From NCBI GenBank assembly GCA_013391845.1, contig CP058414.1:2342501-2406500 (forward strand): a DNA stretch of 64,000 bases, in the 5' to 3' direction. Below are positions 55,193 through 64,000 of this stretch, in pieces. The position numbers and the translations under genes were made by a program. How positions within the stretch are numbered: the first letter of the stretch is position 1; each line of letters opens with the position of its first letter. This DNA comes from Pseudoalteromonas shioyasakiensis (GTDB taxonomy: Bacteria > Pseudomonadota > Gammaproteobacteria > Enterobacterales > Alteromonadaceae). The notes beneath the pieces are model-generated. The model made no database searches, was not told the origin of the DNA, and was given only the letters and a program-made list of their open reading frames with translations.

Positions 55193-55327
55193 ATTCTTAC
55201 TGGTTTTGTTAGCTTTAACGTGTGGATGCCGTAAATTTTCTAACGCTATATTGAGTATTTTTCATTTAAAAGTGAAAGTCGGCATTGTGTCATGAACTGC
55301 CTTTCCGGTTTGGTCTAACTCATTCCT

Positions 55328-57495
55328 GTCGGATAGACGACACCTGTTACCAAGTGTCGCCCTCCTAAGAACCGTACGTGCAACTTTCACTGCATACGGC
55401 TCAAGCCTTCACGAAGGCACCTAATTGGTACCCAGCAACTTATAAAGCAGCGAGATTAGGCTCATTCCAAGAGTTGCGGCATTGCCTCTTTGCTTTTCTC
55501 TTTGCCAAGTATTCTTGGTATAAAGGATCAAAAGGCGTAGCTTCACTCCTGATTTTCACATGTCTCTCTATTGGCACCTTAGCTATTTGAAATAGATTAA
55601 ACTGACAATCCATGTTCATGTTCATGTTCATGCTCTTCTGCCAACCGTGAAATTGCCATTGGCCTCGACGGTTGATAAAGTACTTCATGGCGATCCAAGT
55701 TTTTGATTTTGTTGGATGACGCCTTTTAGCCCAATGCCATAACGCTAGAAATAGTTTGTGGCTCACATATCCGAATACTTGTTTGGCAACGCAATGGCGA
55801 TAGTAATTCGACCAACCCCTGAGTTTCGGATTTATCAACTTGATTAGATCGTTAACGGGGGTAGTTGCGTGCTTTTTAATGAGTTCGCGCAAGTTACTCA
55901 GAAATATTAACGTGTTAGATTTGCTCGGTTTAATGAGCAGTTTTCCTTTGTACTTCCTATGGTTAAAGCCTAGGAAGTCAAAACCACGGCTAATGTGGGT
56001 AATGTGCGTTTTCTCTTCGGAGAGCGTTAAGCCTCTATGTGCTAAGAAGTCAGCAATCAACGGTTTGATATCGTTCTCCAGCACGTCCTTTGAAGTGCAT
56101 GTGACTACGAAATCATCGGCGTATCCTATAAAGTTGGCTCTCGCCCCATTTTTAAGTGCGGTGGACTTAATGCGTTGCTCAAGACCTGCAAGAGTCATCA
56201 GCATCAAGGTTGGAGATATGATCCCGCCTTGTGGTGTTCCCTCGTCAGTGCGATAGAACAGCCCTTTGTCCATAAAACCAGACTTTAACCATTGTTCCAA
56301 CATTCGTTTATCTACAGCTATATTATTCATAAGCCATTGATGCCCAATCTTGTCGAAACAGGCTTTGATATCTCCCTCAAGAACCCATTGCGCGGATTGC
56401 TTTTTACTCAAACAGAGAAAACACTGAGCAATAGCATCAGCAGTGCTTCTATTGCGCCGAAATCCGTAGCTATTTGGGTCAGCAAGTGTTTCTGACACAG
56501 GCTCTAGTGCAAGAAGGTGAAGCGCTTGTAGCGCTCTATCGACCATGCACGGGATACCCAAAGGTCTGAGCTTGCCGTTTTTCTTAGGGATGTAGATACG
56601 CTTGAGCGGTTTGGCTTGATAAGCCTTTCTGCTCAATTGATTGACTGCTTTCATGCGGCGCGTATCCGTATTCCAGATGACGCCGTCTATTCCGGGCGTT
56701 TTACTGCCTTTGTTTTGTGATACTCGCTTAACAGCAAGAAGTTTTGCCGAATGCGAGTGAGTCAGTATCCACTGCAACGCTTTCGCTTTGCTGTGTTTAC
56801 CTTCTCTTGTTGCTTTTGCAATACGCATCTGAAGCTTTAAAACGTGCGACTCAACAGTTTTCCAATTTATGGATTGCCATTGAGCACTGTCAGGGGAGGC
56901 ACTAATCTCTTTTGAAATCATCATTTGCGTTTCTCCTTGAATAAAGTTCTTCAAATTCTCTTGCAACGGAAGACCAGTCGGAAGTCAGCTCACTTTCGTG
57001 CCAGACAGACGTCTGTATCTGCATCATTACAATCCAGCCTTTGCTTTCTCCAACATCCTCTACCTGCATCACTATCGGCTATATAAGCTTTCCCAAAGGG
57101 AGTGATACAGGCTTACCGTGTTCCGTATGTTGCGCAATGTCAGGTTAGATGCCCGCTATAGTGCGGAGAGTTCAGTGATCACGAAAGAGCATGGGGCAAT
57201 CTCTTTCCGACTCTCGTGCCTTTTGGCTACAGCGTATTAACCACTTCCGCTGTTTCATCGTATAACGCACCTTACGCGGATTCACTTATGTTCATCATAC
57301 TGACTGCCTAGCACTCACCCGATTTGTGGTTATCAGGAGGATCGTCCTCTCACGATTAAGATCCCGATTGGCGCATACCAACCTTCGTTACATTGTCAGA
57401 GCCGCTACTTTATTCAGGCTCCTAGGATCATCTGGTGATACAGATGGTTCACTCATTAAGCGGTGAACAGCGCTTCATACGACTTCACGTCGCAC
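55328..57495 (-). mobile_element. complete group II intron
   Basis: The 2168-base element reads on the minus strand from GTGCGACG (5' end at 57495) to a 3' end of CTATCCGAC at 55328. Domain V (34 bases, 55369-55402) begins GAGCCGTATGC and ends ACGTACGGTTC. Domain VI (55336-55366) is a GACACTTG / CAGGTGTC stem, with a likely branch-point A near the 3' end. The 5' exon ends TGGGGC (IBS1), which pairs exactly with GCCCCA at 57192-57197 (EBS1). The maturase ORF lies in domain IV. The region 56925-57495 is ribozyme RNA, not coding. The 3' end is the least certain boundary. Confidence 0.9.
55440..56924 (-). CDS. ltrA: group II intron reverse transcriptase/maturase
   Basis: The 494-residue protein copies the intron RNA into DNA and promotes splicing. 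It has an RT domain with blocks RPLGIPCMVDRALQ, EGDIKACFDKIGH, GTPQGGIISP and YADDFVV (catalytic Asp pair), followed by a thumb/maturase X domain (LRGWSNYYRH). The C-terminus ends after RHVKIRSEATPFDP with only a short basic tail, so there is no HNH endonuclease. A frame from 56966 adds 14 residues. The chosen ATG at 56922-56924 has AAGGAG upstream. A (CATGTT)n repeat near 55611-55632 encodes alternating Asn-Met. Confidence 0.93.
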   Translation of the reverse strand: MMISKEISASPDSAQWQSINWKTVESHVLKLQMRIAKATREGKHSKAKALQWILTHSHSAKLLAVKRVSQNKGSKTPGIDGVIWNTDTRRMKAVNQLSRKAYQAKPLKRIYIPKKNGKLRPLGIPCMVDRALQALHLLALEPVSETLADPNSYGFRRNRSTADAIAQCFLCLSKKQSAQWVLEGDIKACFDKIGHQWLMNNIAVDKRMLEQWLKSGFMDKGLFYRTDEGTPQGGIISPTLMLMTLAGLEQRIKSTALKNGARANFIGYADDFVVTCTSKDVLENDIKPLIADFLAHRGLTLSEEKTHITHISRGFDFLGFNHRKYKGKLLIKPSKSNTLIFLSNLRELIKKHATTPVNDLIKLINPKLRGWSNYYRHCVAKQVFGYVSHKLFLALWHWAKRRHPTKSKTWIAMKYFINRRGQWQFHGWQKSMNMNMNMDCQFNLFQIAKVPIERHVKIRSEATPFDPLYQEYLAKRKAKRQCRNSWNEPNLAAL

Positions 57496-57789
57496 GCCCC
57501 AAAACAAGTTAGGGTAAATCCTCTAATGGTTGCTTTTAGCGAAGCAGGCATTCAAAATGTTAATGAATAATCAATTCTCGTAATGTAATTTTAGCAATTC
57601 TCGAAAAAGTAAATTCTCGGTTATAGGAGAATCTAAACAATTGTAATTCCTTTAGGCTATGTGTAAGTTATTAATAATTAAATTAATAAAAATCGTATTT
57701 TGATAATTCTGGAAATTGACACATTGAGTGTTAACGGGAATTCTCGGTAATACGCTGTTATGCCACTACCGAACTGAAAAGGTAAGTTG
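57496..57789. other. AT-rich segment between intron and cassette gene, with AATTCTCG repeats
   Basis: Four copies of AATTCTCG occur at 57573-57580, 57596-57603, 57612-57619 and 57739-57746. No coding frame is supported. GTTATGCC near 57757 could be the left boundary of the downstream cassette, but no complete attC half is visible to its left. Confidence 0.45.
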
Positions 57790-58602
57790 ATGTCCCGATT
57801 ACCATCTAGGTTATTCAGAAAGAATCGAGTAGCGAAGGCTGTCGATGAAGTTATCTTATCTGCGTATAAGAAAGATCTTAGATATAATTTCATTAAAAAA
57901 GATGTTCCATTACTTGCAACAAAGAAAAAACCAGCAGCTTTTAAAGAAATTTCTAAAGTACTATACGTAAACGACATTACACCACCTGTTTCTAAACAAG
58001 GGCATGATGCAAAGACAGTGTTAGGAGCTACTGGTGAAGCTTTAACAGAGTTATTATTTGTAGAAAAACCAGATCTTGATTCAAATAATCGTGGTTTTGA
58101 TTTAAAAATTGATGCTAGTTTAGTAGAAGTAAAAAGTACTGTTGAAGATAAAGTATCACTAAGTAATGTTCAGTATGAAAAATCTGATTATTTGATAATT
58201 CACATTTTTCATAAATATAATGATTCATATTTATCTTCATACCTTGTACCAATGAGAATTCTGCGAGAAATAAAAGGTGATAAAAATGGAAGAGTTTCTG
58301 TAAATATCTACAAAGAAAAATGGGTTGAAAAGTTCAAAATAACACCAATAAGAATTATTCAATATTTCAAAATTAGAAAACGATATATTACCGGAAAAAC
58401 ACGAACTCTAGTTCATGTGGCTAATCAAGATGTCTTAGATAAAAAAATAATACACGCATCAGTTCATGTACAAGCTATTTTTGAAATGTATAGTAGCTTT
58501 AATGCCTGGAAATGGGAGTTAAACTTTGTATATTATGAATATTTTTATCATCAAACATTGGATTGGGTGTATACATATGATTACTTTAATACTAATAGAT
58601 AG
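57790..58602 (+). CDS. PD-(D/E)XK-like nuclease-like protein in a gene cassette
   Basis: I do not recognise a named family for this 270-residue protein. GEALTEL (about 80), RGFDLKI (Asp) and LVEVKST (Glu-x-Lys) give the E...D...ExK spacing of PD-(D/E)XK nucleases, so it may cleave DNA. Base composition is much more AT-rich than flanking genes, a sign of horizontal transfer. The ATG at 57790 follows AAGG at 7 bases. The stop lies 3-4 bases before an attC site, as in integron gene cassettes. No methyltransferase is linked, so it is not a classical restriction-modification pair. Confidence 0.65.
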   Translation: MSRLPSRLFRKNRVAKAVDEVILSAYKKDLRYNFIKKDVPLLATKKKPAAFKEISKVLYVNDITPPVSKQGHDAKTVLGATGEALTELLFVEKPDLDSNNRGFDLKIDASLVEVKSTVEDKVSLSNVQYEKSDYLIIHIFHKYNDSYLSSYLVPMRILREIKGDKNGRVSVNIYKEKWVEKFKITPIRIIQYFKIRKRYITGKTRTLVHVANQDVLDKKIIHASVHVQAIFEMYSSFNAWKWELNFVYYEYFYHQTLDWVYTYDYFNTNR

Positions 58603-58605
58603 TGG

Positions 58606-58702
58606 CATAAAAAACGCTTTAAACGTACAAAAACAGTTGGTTAGGTTCCGCTTCGCTCCACAAAATAACCAACAATTTTTGTCCGCTTAAGCGGGCGTTA
58701 AC
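58606..58702 (+). other. integron attC recombination site
   Basis: The right half TTTTTGTCCGCTTAAGCGGGCGTTA (58676-58700; key parts CCGCTTAAGCGG and GCGTTA) can pair with the left half AACGCTTTAAACGTACAAAAA (58613-58633). Inside lie GTTGGTTA (58636-58643) and TAACCAAC (58666-58673), a perfect 8-base inner stem. This nested imperfect palindrome and the GCGGGCGTTA end are typical of attC sites such as the Vibrio repeats. No integrase gene is present, so it is a lone cassette. Confidence 0.75.
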
Positions 58703-58828
58703 CCATAGAAATTTTATGCAAAATTCGTCGAATACAGCCGACGACCTAAAACGTTTTTGTCCAAAAATGAGTTTGCTCGAGTTCCTGATTCTCAGATGTA
58801 GATAACCTAGTGTAATTACCACAAACAA

Positions 58829-58880
58829 AAAAGAGCACTGTATATAGCGCGATTTAAACCGTGCCTACAATGCTCTTTAA
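58829..58880 (-). terminator. terminator of pyrF operon
   Basis: AAAGAGCA (58830-58837) and TGCTCTTT (58871-58878) with an inner CACTGTA / TACAATG near-match, about 25 bases past the pyrF stop on the minus strand, ending in T residues. Confidence 0.65.
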
Positions 58881-58901
58881 AGACTATTTAAAATAACGAG
58901 G

Positions 58902-59607
58902 TTATTTTAGTGAGTCGTTAATTTCTTTTAGTGTTGCAACTGGGTCTGCCGATTGGGTGATTGGGCGGCCTACAACTAAATAGTCGCTGCCATCTTCAAC
59001 GGCTTGTTTAGGTGTCATGATGCGCTTTTGGTCGCCTGCATCGCTGCCTGCTGGGCGAATACCAGGGGTAACCAGTTTAAAGTCTGCGCCGAGTTTCTGC
59101 TTTTAGCTTTTTCGCTTCTTGTGCTGAGCACACTACCCCATCAAGGCCTGATTCTTTGGCAAGTTTTGCTAGGTAAATGACTTGCTCTTCTGGTGTTTTA
59201 TCTACACCTAAACGAGTAAGCTCTGCGGCATCCATACTGGTTAGTACTGTTACTGCAATCAGTAATGGCGCGTCATCACCAAACTGCTCTAAAGCTTGTT
59301 TTGCTTTAGTCATCATTTCAACGCCACCAGAGGCATGCACGTTAACCATCCATACACCCATTTTTGCAGCTGCGGTTACAGCTTTAGCCACTGTGTTTGG
59401 AATATCGTGAAATTTTAGGTCTAAGAATACATCAAAACCTAAGTCGATTAGTTCCTTAACAAAGCTAGGACCAAAATACGTGAACATTTCTTTGCCAACT
59501 TTAAGGCGACACGTATCAGGCGATAATTGCTTTACAAACGCAAGAGCTGTTTGTTGATCATCGTAATCAAGGGCAATTAATACTTTTTTTGAATCTTCGA
59601 CAGACAT
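58902..59607 (-). pseudogene. pyrF: orotidine-5'-phosphate decarboxylase with one-base frameshift
   Basis: PyrF makes UMP by decarboxylating OMP. The frame from 59607 has the catalytic [10 protein letters not shown] segment and ends at 59077 with a foreign tail after KKLKAE. The remaining 3' part (APGIRP-like [22 protein letters not shown]) continues in another frame to TAA at 58902-58904. The total of 706 bases is 3n+1. Removing one base from the TTT at 59094-59096 restores [16 protein letters not shown]. The rest is intact. As this step is needed for pyrimidine synthesis, a sequencing error or very recent mutation is likely. Confidence 0.9.
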
Positions 59608-59639
59608 AACTTTCCTAAAAACTAATGGACTAATATGAA

Positions 59640-60776
59640 TTAAAAACCGTCTATGCCACGGCTTGGAACAATTGTTTCCCAGTGCTTACAAGATGGACAT
59701 ACCCAATAAATGGTATGACTGGTAAAGCCACAGTGTTGGCACTGAAAATCAGGTTTGGTTGCGATATAAGAGGTTACTAGCTTATCAATTTGATCGAGTA
59801 CATCTTTAATATCGTTGTTTTGTTTGGCAAGTAGCTGTAATAAAAAGCTAAAGCCCCGAATAGTTGGATGACGCTTTAAACTATCCGTTAAAAATTTTAT
59901 CGCTTGCTCTATGTGACCTTGCTCAAGTAAGGCTTGGCAGTGTTTTATTTTTATTAATACGCCACCTTTATCGAGCAGTTCATTAAGTAATTCGTAAAAC
60001 TGATGCGTTAAATTTAGCTTTTGATAGCTCAGCGCAAGCTCTTCAATAAATACTGGCGCAAAAAACGTGAACTGACTGATTAGCTCGCGCCAATAGTAAA
60101 TTGCTTTTACATAATCTTCATTGGTAAAGGCACTGTGACCAAGCTCATATAATGGACGAATGGCTTTATGGTTTAAGCTAATGGCTTTACGCATAATTTG
60201 CGTATCATTATCTTGTAAAGCCGCTTCACAGTAAAAATTGGCAATGGCTTTTACATGCTGAGGTTTAGTGAACAACTCACTGTGGGCCTCGTACATGTTA
60301 ATGCCCTTTTCCCATTCACGAGTTTGTGAATAAAGATTGATAATTGGTTCGAGCGCTTCTTTATATCCTGCTTTTACGAGCCAAACTAAATGCTCTTCTG
60401 CGCTATCTAATAAGCCTGCCATGATGTAATCTTCAGCCAGCTCTAAACGACTGGTTGCAGCTTGTTGTTCATCAAGGCTTGGGTGTTTTAATAACAACTC
60501 ATGAATTTTAATTGCGCGGTCAAGCTCGCCACGGCGGCGAAACATAGTTGCCAGTGTTGAATAGTGTTCAACTGAGTCGGCAGCAACTTCAAGTAGATTG
60601 ATAAGGTGCTCTAAGCCTTGGTCTTCTTCTCTGTCTAAGAGAAATTTAAGGCCTTTAGAATATTCAGAGGTGATTTGGCGATTAAGCTGATGAGCTTGGT
60701 TTTTAGCGCTGTTTTTACCCATTATCCAACCGTAACCGGCTGCAACGGGTAAAAGTAAAAACAGAAGCTCAATCAT
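59640..60776 (-). CDS. lapB: lipopolysaccharide assembly protein LapB
   Basis: LapB (YciM, 378 residues) controls LPS synthesis by directing FtsH to degrade LpxC. It has an N-terminal membrane anchor (1-15), a stack of TPR repeats (about 40-340) and a C-terminal rubredoxin-like zinc site CQHC..CPSC (about 354-373). It lies 2 bases after lapA, as in E. coli, and 32 bases before pyrF. Confidence 0.94.
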   Translation of the reverse strand: MIELLFLLLPVAAGYGWIMGKNSAKNQAHQLNRQITSEYSKGLKFLLDREEDQGLEHLINLLEVAADSVEHYSTLATMFRRRGELDRAIKIHELLLKHPSLDEQQAATSRLELAEDYIMAGLLDSAEEHLVWLVKAGYKEALEPIINLYSQTREWEKGINMYEAHSELFTKPQHVKAIANFYCEAALQDNDTQIMRKAISLNHKAIRPLYELGHSAFTNEDYVKAIYYWRELISQFTFFAPVFIEELALSYQKLNLTHQFYELLNELLDKGGVLIKIKHCQALLEQGHIEQAIKFLTDSLKRHPTIRGFSFLLQLLAKQNNDIKDVLDQIDKLVTSYIATKPDFQCQHCGFTSHTIYWVCPSCKHWETIVPSRGIDGF

Positions 60777-60778
60777 GA

Positions 60779-61060
60779 TTAGGTGTCTTTATTAGCAACA
60801 AGCTTTTTATTGTTTTTTTCAGGCGCTAATTTTTTCTTTAAACGATAATTTTGCCACTTTAACTGAGAAAATAGTGTAAAGCTTATAAAACAACCAATTG
60901 CGACACCTAAAATAAAGCAGATACTTATTACAACAGCTAGGGGTAAAGTATTACTAGCGATTAAATAATTGATTTGCACCAATTGTGGATTCTGTGAACC
61001 AAGTACAAACGCAATAAATAAACACAGCGCAATTAATACAATTTTTAATACCCTAAACAA
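60779..61060 (-). CDS. lapA: lipopolysaccharide assembly protein LapA
   Basis: LapA (YciS, 93 residues) is a small inner-membrane partner of LapB. Two hydrophobic helices (about 5-22 and 40-62) flank the family segment GSQNPQLVQINYLIA, followed by a charged cytoplasmic tail with a coiled-coil tendency. It lies between ihfB (20 bases away) and lapB (2 bases away). Confidence 0.9.
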   Translation of the reverse strand: MFRVLKIVLIALCLFIAFVLGSQNPQLVQINYLIASNTLPLAVVISICFILGVAIGCFISFTLFSQLKWQNYRLKKKLAPEKNNKKLVANKDT

Positions 61061-61080
61061 GTAACTACTCCTGTATAAAA

Positions 61081-61368
61081 CTAGGCAATACTCGCATTTA
61101 CGCGGTCACGTAACTCTTTACCTGGTTTGAAATGTGGTACGTGCTTACCGTCTAACTCAACTGTTTCGCCAGTCTTTGGATTACGACCTGTGCGAGGAGA
61201 ACGATAATGCAATGAGAAACTTCCAAAGCCACGGATCTCGATGCGATCTGAGCTAGATAATGAACCGGCCATTTGTTCAAGAATTTCTTTAACGGCATTT
61301 TCAACATCTTTCACAGGGATGTGTGCATGTTGCTCGGCAAGTTGTTCTATCAATTCTGACTTAGTCAT
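61081..61368 (-). CDS. ihfB: integration host factor beta subunit
   Basis: IHF-beta (95 residues) bends DNA as a heterodimer with IHF-alpha. The DNABII core is complete, including [27 protein letters not shown] and the Pro of the intercalating arm. It lies between rpsA and lapA, the order seen in many gammaproteobacteria. Confidence 0.96.
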   Translation of the reverse strand: MTKSELIEQLAEQHAHIPVKDVENAVKEILEQMAGSLSSSDRIEIRGFGSFSLHYRSPRTGRNPKTGETVELDGKHVPHFKPGKELRDRVNASIA

Positions 61369-61433
61369 AGCGTTTCCTTAAAGAGTGGTAAAGGAAGGGC
61401 AAAACTGCCCTTCCAATTTTAAAAGACTAGATA

Positions 61434-63101
61434 TTAGTCTTTTTGAGCATTTTTGAATGCTGCAGCCATAGCGTTTTCGAACGCTGGCTCTTCTTTCTTA
61501 AGCTTCTCTAGTACTTCTTTCTCTTCTGCTTCGAAAAGAGCTTTAACAGATAAGCTTAAAGTGCGGTTCTTACGATCAACACCAACGTATTTCGCTTCGA
61601 TTTCGTCGCCTGCAGAAACTACAGTAGTAGCATCTTCAACACGCTCTTGAGCGATATCAGCTACACGGATGTAACCTTCAACGCCTTCGATAAGCTCAAC
61701 AGTTGCGCCTTTCGCATCAACTTCAGTCACTTTACCTTTAACAATAGCACCTTTTTTGTTTGCGTCCAGGTAGTTATTGAATGGGTCAGCTTCGATTTGT
61801 TTAACGCCTAGAGAGATACGCTCACGCTCTGGGTCAACTTGTAATACGATAGCAGTGATTTCGTCGCCTTTCTTGAATTCACGTACAGCTTCTTCGCCAG
61901 GCGTGTTCCAAGAAATGTCTGAAAGGTGAACAAGACCGTCAATACCGCCTTCAAGACCGATGAAGATACCGAAGTCAGTGATTGATTTGATCTTACCAGT
62001 AACTTGGTCGCCTTTGTTTTGTAGACGAGCAAATTCTTGCCATGGGTTAGCAATACATTGCTTAAGACCAAGAGAAATACGACGACGCTCTTCGTCGATT
62101 TCAAGAACCATAACTTCAACAGTGTCACCTAGTGAAACAACTTTTGAAGGGTGGATGTTCTTGTTAGTCCAATCCATTTCAGAAACGTGTACTAGCCCTT
62201 CTACGCCTTCTTCGATTTCAACGAAACAACCGTAGTCAGTAAGGTTAGTTACACGACCAGAAAGCTTAGAACCTTCTGGGTAACGACCAGCGATAGCTGC
62301 CCATGGATCTTCGCCAAGCTGTTTAAGGCCTAGAGATACACGAGTCTTTTCTTTGTCGAATTTAAGAACTTTAACTGCGATTTCGTCGCCAACATTAACG
62401 ATTTCTGAAGGGTGCTTAACACGCTTCCACGCCATGTCTGTGATGTGTAGTAGACCGTCAACACCACCAAGGTCAACGAACGCACCGTAGTCAGTAAGGT
62501 TCTTAACGATACCTTTAACTTCTTGACCTTCAACAAGGTTAGCAAGAAGCTCTTCACGCTCTTGTGAGTTTTCTGATTCGATAACTGCACGGCGAGAAAC
62601 AACAACGTTGTTACGTTTTTGGTCAAGCTTGATTACTTTGAACTCAAGCTCTTTACCTTCAAGGTGAGTTGTGTCACGTACTGGACGAACATCAACAAGT
62701 GAACCAGGTAGGAAGGCACGGATTGAATCAACTTCAACAGTGAAACCGCCTTTAACTTTACCGTTGATAACACCAGTAACAGTCTCTTGCTCTTCACATG
62801 CTTTTTCTAAGCGGATCCACGCTTCGTGACGCTTCGCTTTCTCACGAGAAAGGATAGTTTCACCGAAACCGTCTTCGATTGCGTCTAAAGCAACATCTAC
62901 TTCGTCGCCAACAGCAACTTCTAGTTCACCAGCAGCATTTTTGAATTGCTCAGCAGGGATTGCACTTTCAGATTTAAGACCAGCATCAACAAGTACGATG
63001 TTGTTCTCGATTGAGATAACAGTACCTTTAACGATAGAGCCTTGCTCTGCTTCAAAACCCTTAAGGCTTTCTTCAAATAACTGCGCAAAATTTTCTGACA
63101 T
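61434..63101 (-). CDS. rpsA: 30S ribosomal protein S1
   Basis: S1 (555 residues) recruits and unfolds mRNA on the ribosome. Six S1 motifs follow in order (about 20-85, 105-170, 190-260, 275-345, 360-435, 445-520), each with a G-x-V-x-x-(I/L) start and a DYG/DFG-type middle. The length is that of E. coli S1 (557). First two motifs bind the ribosome. The gene stands between cmk and ihfB. Confidence 0.97.
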   Translation of the reverse strand: MSENFAQLFEESLKGFEAEQGSIVKGTVISIENNIVLVDAGLKSESAIPAEQFKNAAGELEVAVGDEVDVALDAIEDGFGETILSREKAKRHEAWIRLEKACEEQETVTGVINGKVKGGFTVEVDSIRAFLPGSLVDVRPVRDTTHLEGKELEFKVIKLDQKRNNVVVSRRAVIESENSQEREELLANLVEGQEVKGIVKNLTDYGAFVDLGGVDGLLHITDMAWKRVKHPSEIVNVGDEIAVKVLKFDKEKTRVSLGLKQLGEDPWAAIAGRYPEGSKLSGRVTNLTDYGCFVEIEEGVEGLVHVSEMDWTNKNIHPSKVVSLGDTVEVMVLEIDEERRRISLGLKQCIANPWQEFARLQNKGDQVTGKIKSITDFGIFIGLEGGIDGLVHLSDISWNTPGEEAVREFKKGDEITAIVLQVDPERERISLGVKQIEADPFNNYLDANKKGAIVKGKVTEVDAKGATVELIEGVEGYIRVADIAQERVEDATTVVSAGDEIEAKYVGVDRKNRTLSLSVKALFEAEEKEVLEKLKKEEPAFENAMAAAFKNAQKD

Positions 63102-63193
63102 TATACGTCTCTAAATAATTAAATAACCAATTAGCAACCATGCTGCATGGGGTTGTTAAAATAGCGCTGGCTTCCTGCCGGCACCTTAATAAA

Positions 63194-63907
63194 TTACTTT
63201 TTAGCTTTTGGAAGCTTTCCTGCAAGTACTGCTTCGTCGAGTAAAGTTACAACTTTATCAAACACTTGCATTGCATTGAGCTCACTAGTATCAAGCTCAA
63301 TAGCGTCTTCTGCAGGAACAAGCGGCGCAACTTCACGCGTCATATCGCGGTGATCACGAGCTTTTATGTCCTCAAGTAGACCACTTAGTGTAACATCAAG
63401 ACCGCGTTCATTCAACTCAGCAAAGCGACGACGAGCGCGCTCTTCAGCTGATGCGGTTAAATAAATTTTCAATGGTGCATCTGGAAACACAACTGTGCCC
63501 ATATCACGACCATCGGCAATTAGGCCGCTCTCAGTACGAAACGCACGTTGACGACGTAATAATGCTTCTCTCACCCGTGGTAATGCAGCAATCTTTGATG
63601 CCGCAGCACCCACTTCTTCGTTGCGGATTGTGGTTGTGACGTCTTCGCCTTCCAAGACAATTTTAGAAGTATGTGTTTGGCTGTCGACCAAAAACTGTAC
63701 ATCTAAGTTTGCAGCTAACGGCACTAGCGCATCTTCATTATCTAGTTCAATTTGATGATGAAGCGCTGCAAGTGACAGCACACGATAAATCGCTCCACTG
63801 TCTAATACATCCCAACCTAATTTCTCGGCTAACAAGCGACAAACAGTTCCTTTACCTGAACCACTTGGGCCATCGATGGTGATTACGGGCATTGATAACG
63901 CCTGCAT
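63194..63907 (-). CDS. cmk: cytidylate kinase
   Basis: Cmk phosphorylates CMP and dCMP with ATP. The 237-residue protein has the P-loop GPSGSGKGT (about 13-21), the NMP-binding [13 protein letters not shown] and the lid region ARRRFAEL. The start at 63905-63907 follows AGGAGG at 7 bases. It opens the cmk-rpsA-ihfB-lapA-lapB-pyrF group. Confidence 0.96.
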   Translation of the reverse strand: MQALSMPVITIDGPSGSGKGTVCRLLAEKLGWDVLDSGAIYRVLSLAALHHQIELDNEDALVPLAANLDVQFLVDSQTHTSKIVLEGEDVTTTIRNEEVGAAASKIAALPRVREALLRRQRAFRTESGLIADGRDMGTVVFPDAPLKIYLTASAEERARRRFAELNERGLDVTLSGLLEDIKARDHRDMTREVAPLVPAEDAIELDTSELNAMQVFDKVVTLLDEAVLAGKLPKAKK

Positions 63908-63947
63908 TTATAACCTCCTGCAATGCACACCAAAATAAATCCGCGAT

Positions 63948-63953
63948 ATTATA
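63948..63953 (-). promoter_or_regulatory. -10 box upstream of cmk
   Basis: TATAAT on the minus strand, 41 bases before the cmk ATG. No convincing -35 box is visible at the usual distance. Confidence 0.4.
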
Positions 63954-64000
63954 CGTCAGTTCTTAAAATAGATCCGCATCTAGAGTGTAACTTTTTATAT

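Noticed and set aside
55300..57520. attC site interrupted by the group II intron (GTCTAAC on one side, GTTAGGG on the other)
   Set aside because: The two short boxes are only about 19 bases apart without the intron and the flanks do not form the nested pairing of an attC.
58619..58828. 69-codon minus-strand open frame overlapping the attC site
   Set aside because: It reads through the attC palindrome, has no ribosome-binding site and no family resemblance. Such frames are a by-product of attC sequence.

Overview
The window looks like chromosomal DNA from a marine gammaproteobacterium of the order Alteromonadales, most likely Pseudoalteromonas. This is an inference from gene content and order (ivdABCDEFG divergent from liuR-liuABCDE, fabA-rmf, cmk-rpsA-ihfB-lapAB-pyrF) and from moderately AT-rich base composition, not from a database match.

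Layout. 1-2.4 kb: an acyl-CoA thioesterase, a secreted M23 peptidase and a tandem PTPS-like protein, all minus strand. 2.5-6.7 kb: fabA behind a perfect FabR-like operator, rmf, a TetR regulator with acuI, a VF530-type protein and gloA. 6.7-9.7 kb: a CPXCG protein, a decayed gene, and a Ser/Thr kinase next to a small membrane protein. 9.8-26.1 kb: two divergent operons for branched-chain amino acid catabolism. ivdA-G (minus) degrades the valine and isoleucine skeletons. liuR-liuABCDE plus a two-subunit CoA transferase (plus) degrades leucine to acetoacetate and acetyl-CoA. LiuR-type palindromes lie between them, and liuA carries a one-base frameshift. 26.5-36.7 kb: an envelope-rich region with a LysR regulator, several secreted proteins, a zinc peptidase, a serine hydrolase divergent from a CadC-like regulator across 11-bp direct repeats, three paralogous small periplasmic proteins with hairpin-bearing leaders, and a secreted MsrA-thioredoxin-MsrB fusion. 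36.9-46.8 kb: a secreted M17 aminopeptidase, pxpBC, asnB, a BCCT transporter and a DUF294/DnaQ-like pair. 46.9-55.1 kb: an RND efflux pair (adaptor interrupted by UGA), a glycine-zipper lipoprotein, trhO, a DEAD-box helicase and a CvfB-like S1 protein. 55.1-58.8 kb: a mobile-DNA pocket with a complete group II intron and a gene cassette (PD-(D/E)XK-like protein followed by an integron-type attC). 58.9-64 kb: the conserved block pyrF-lapB-lapA-ihfB-rpsA-cmk, with a one-base frameshift in pyrF.

The most interesting points are the attC-bearing cassette beside the group II intron, the three-paralog family whose leaders keep a hairpin despite sequence change, and the CadC-like regulator with its candidate operator. 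Three conserved genes (liuA, the RND adaptor, pyrF) each carry a single-nucleotide lesion. They are either real pseudogenes or sequencing errors, and raw reads would decide.
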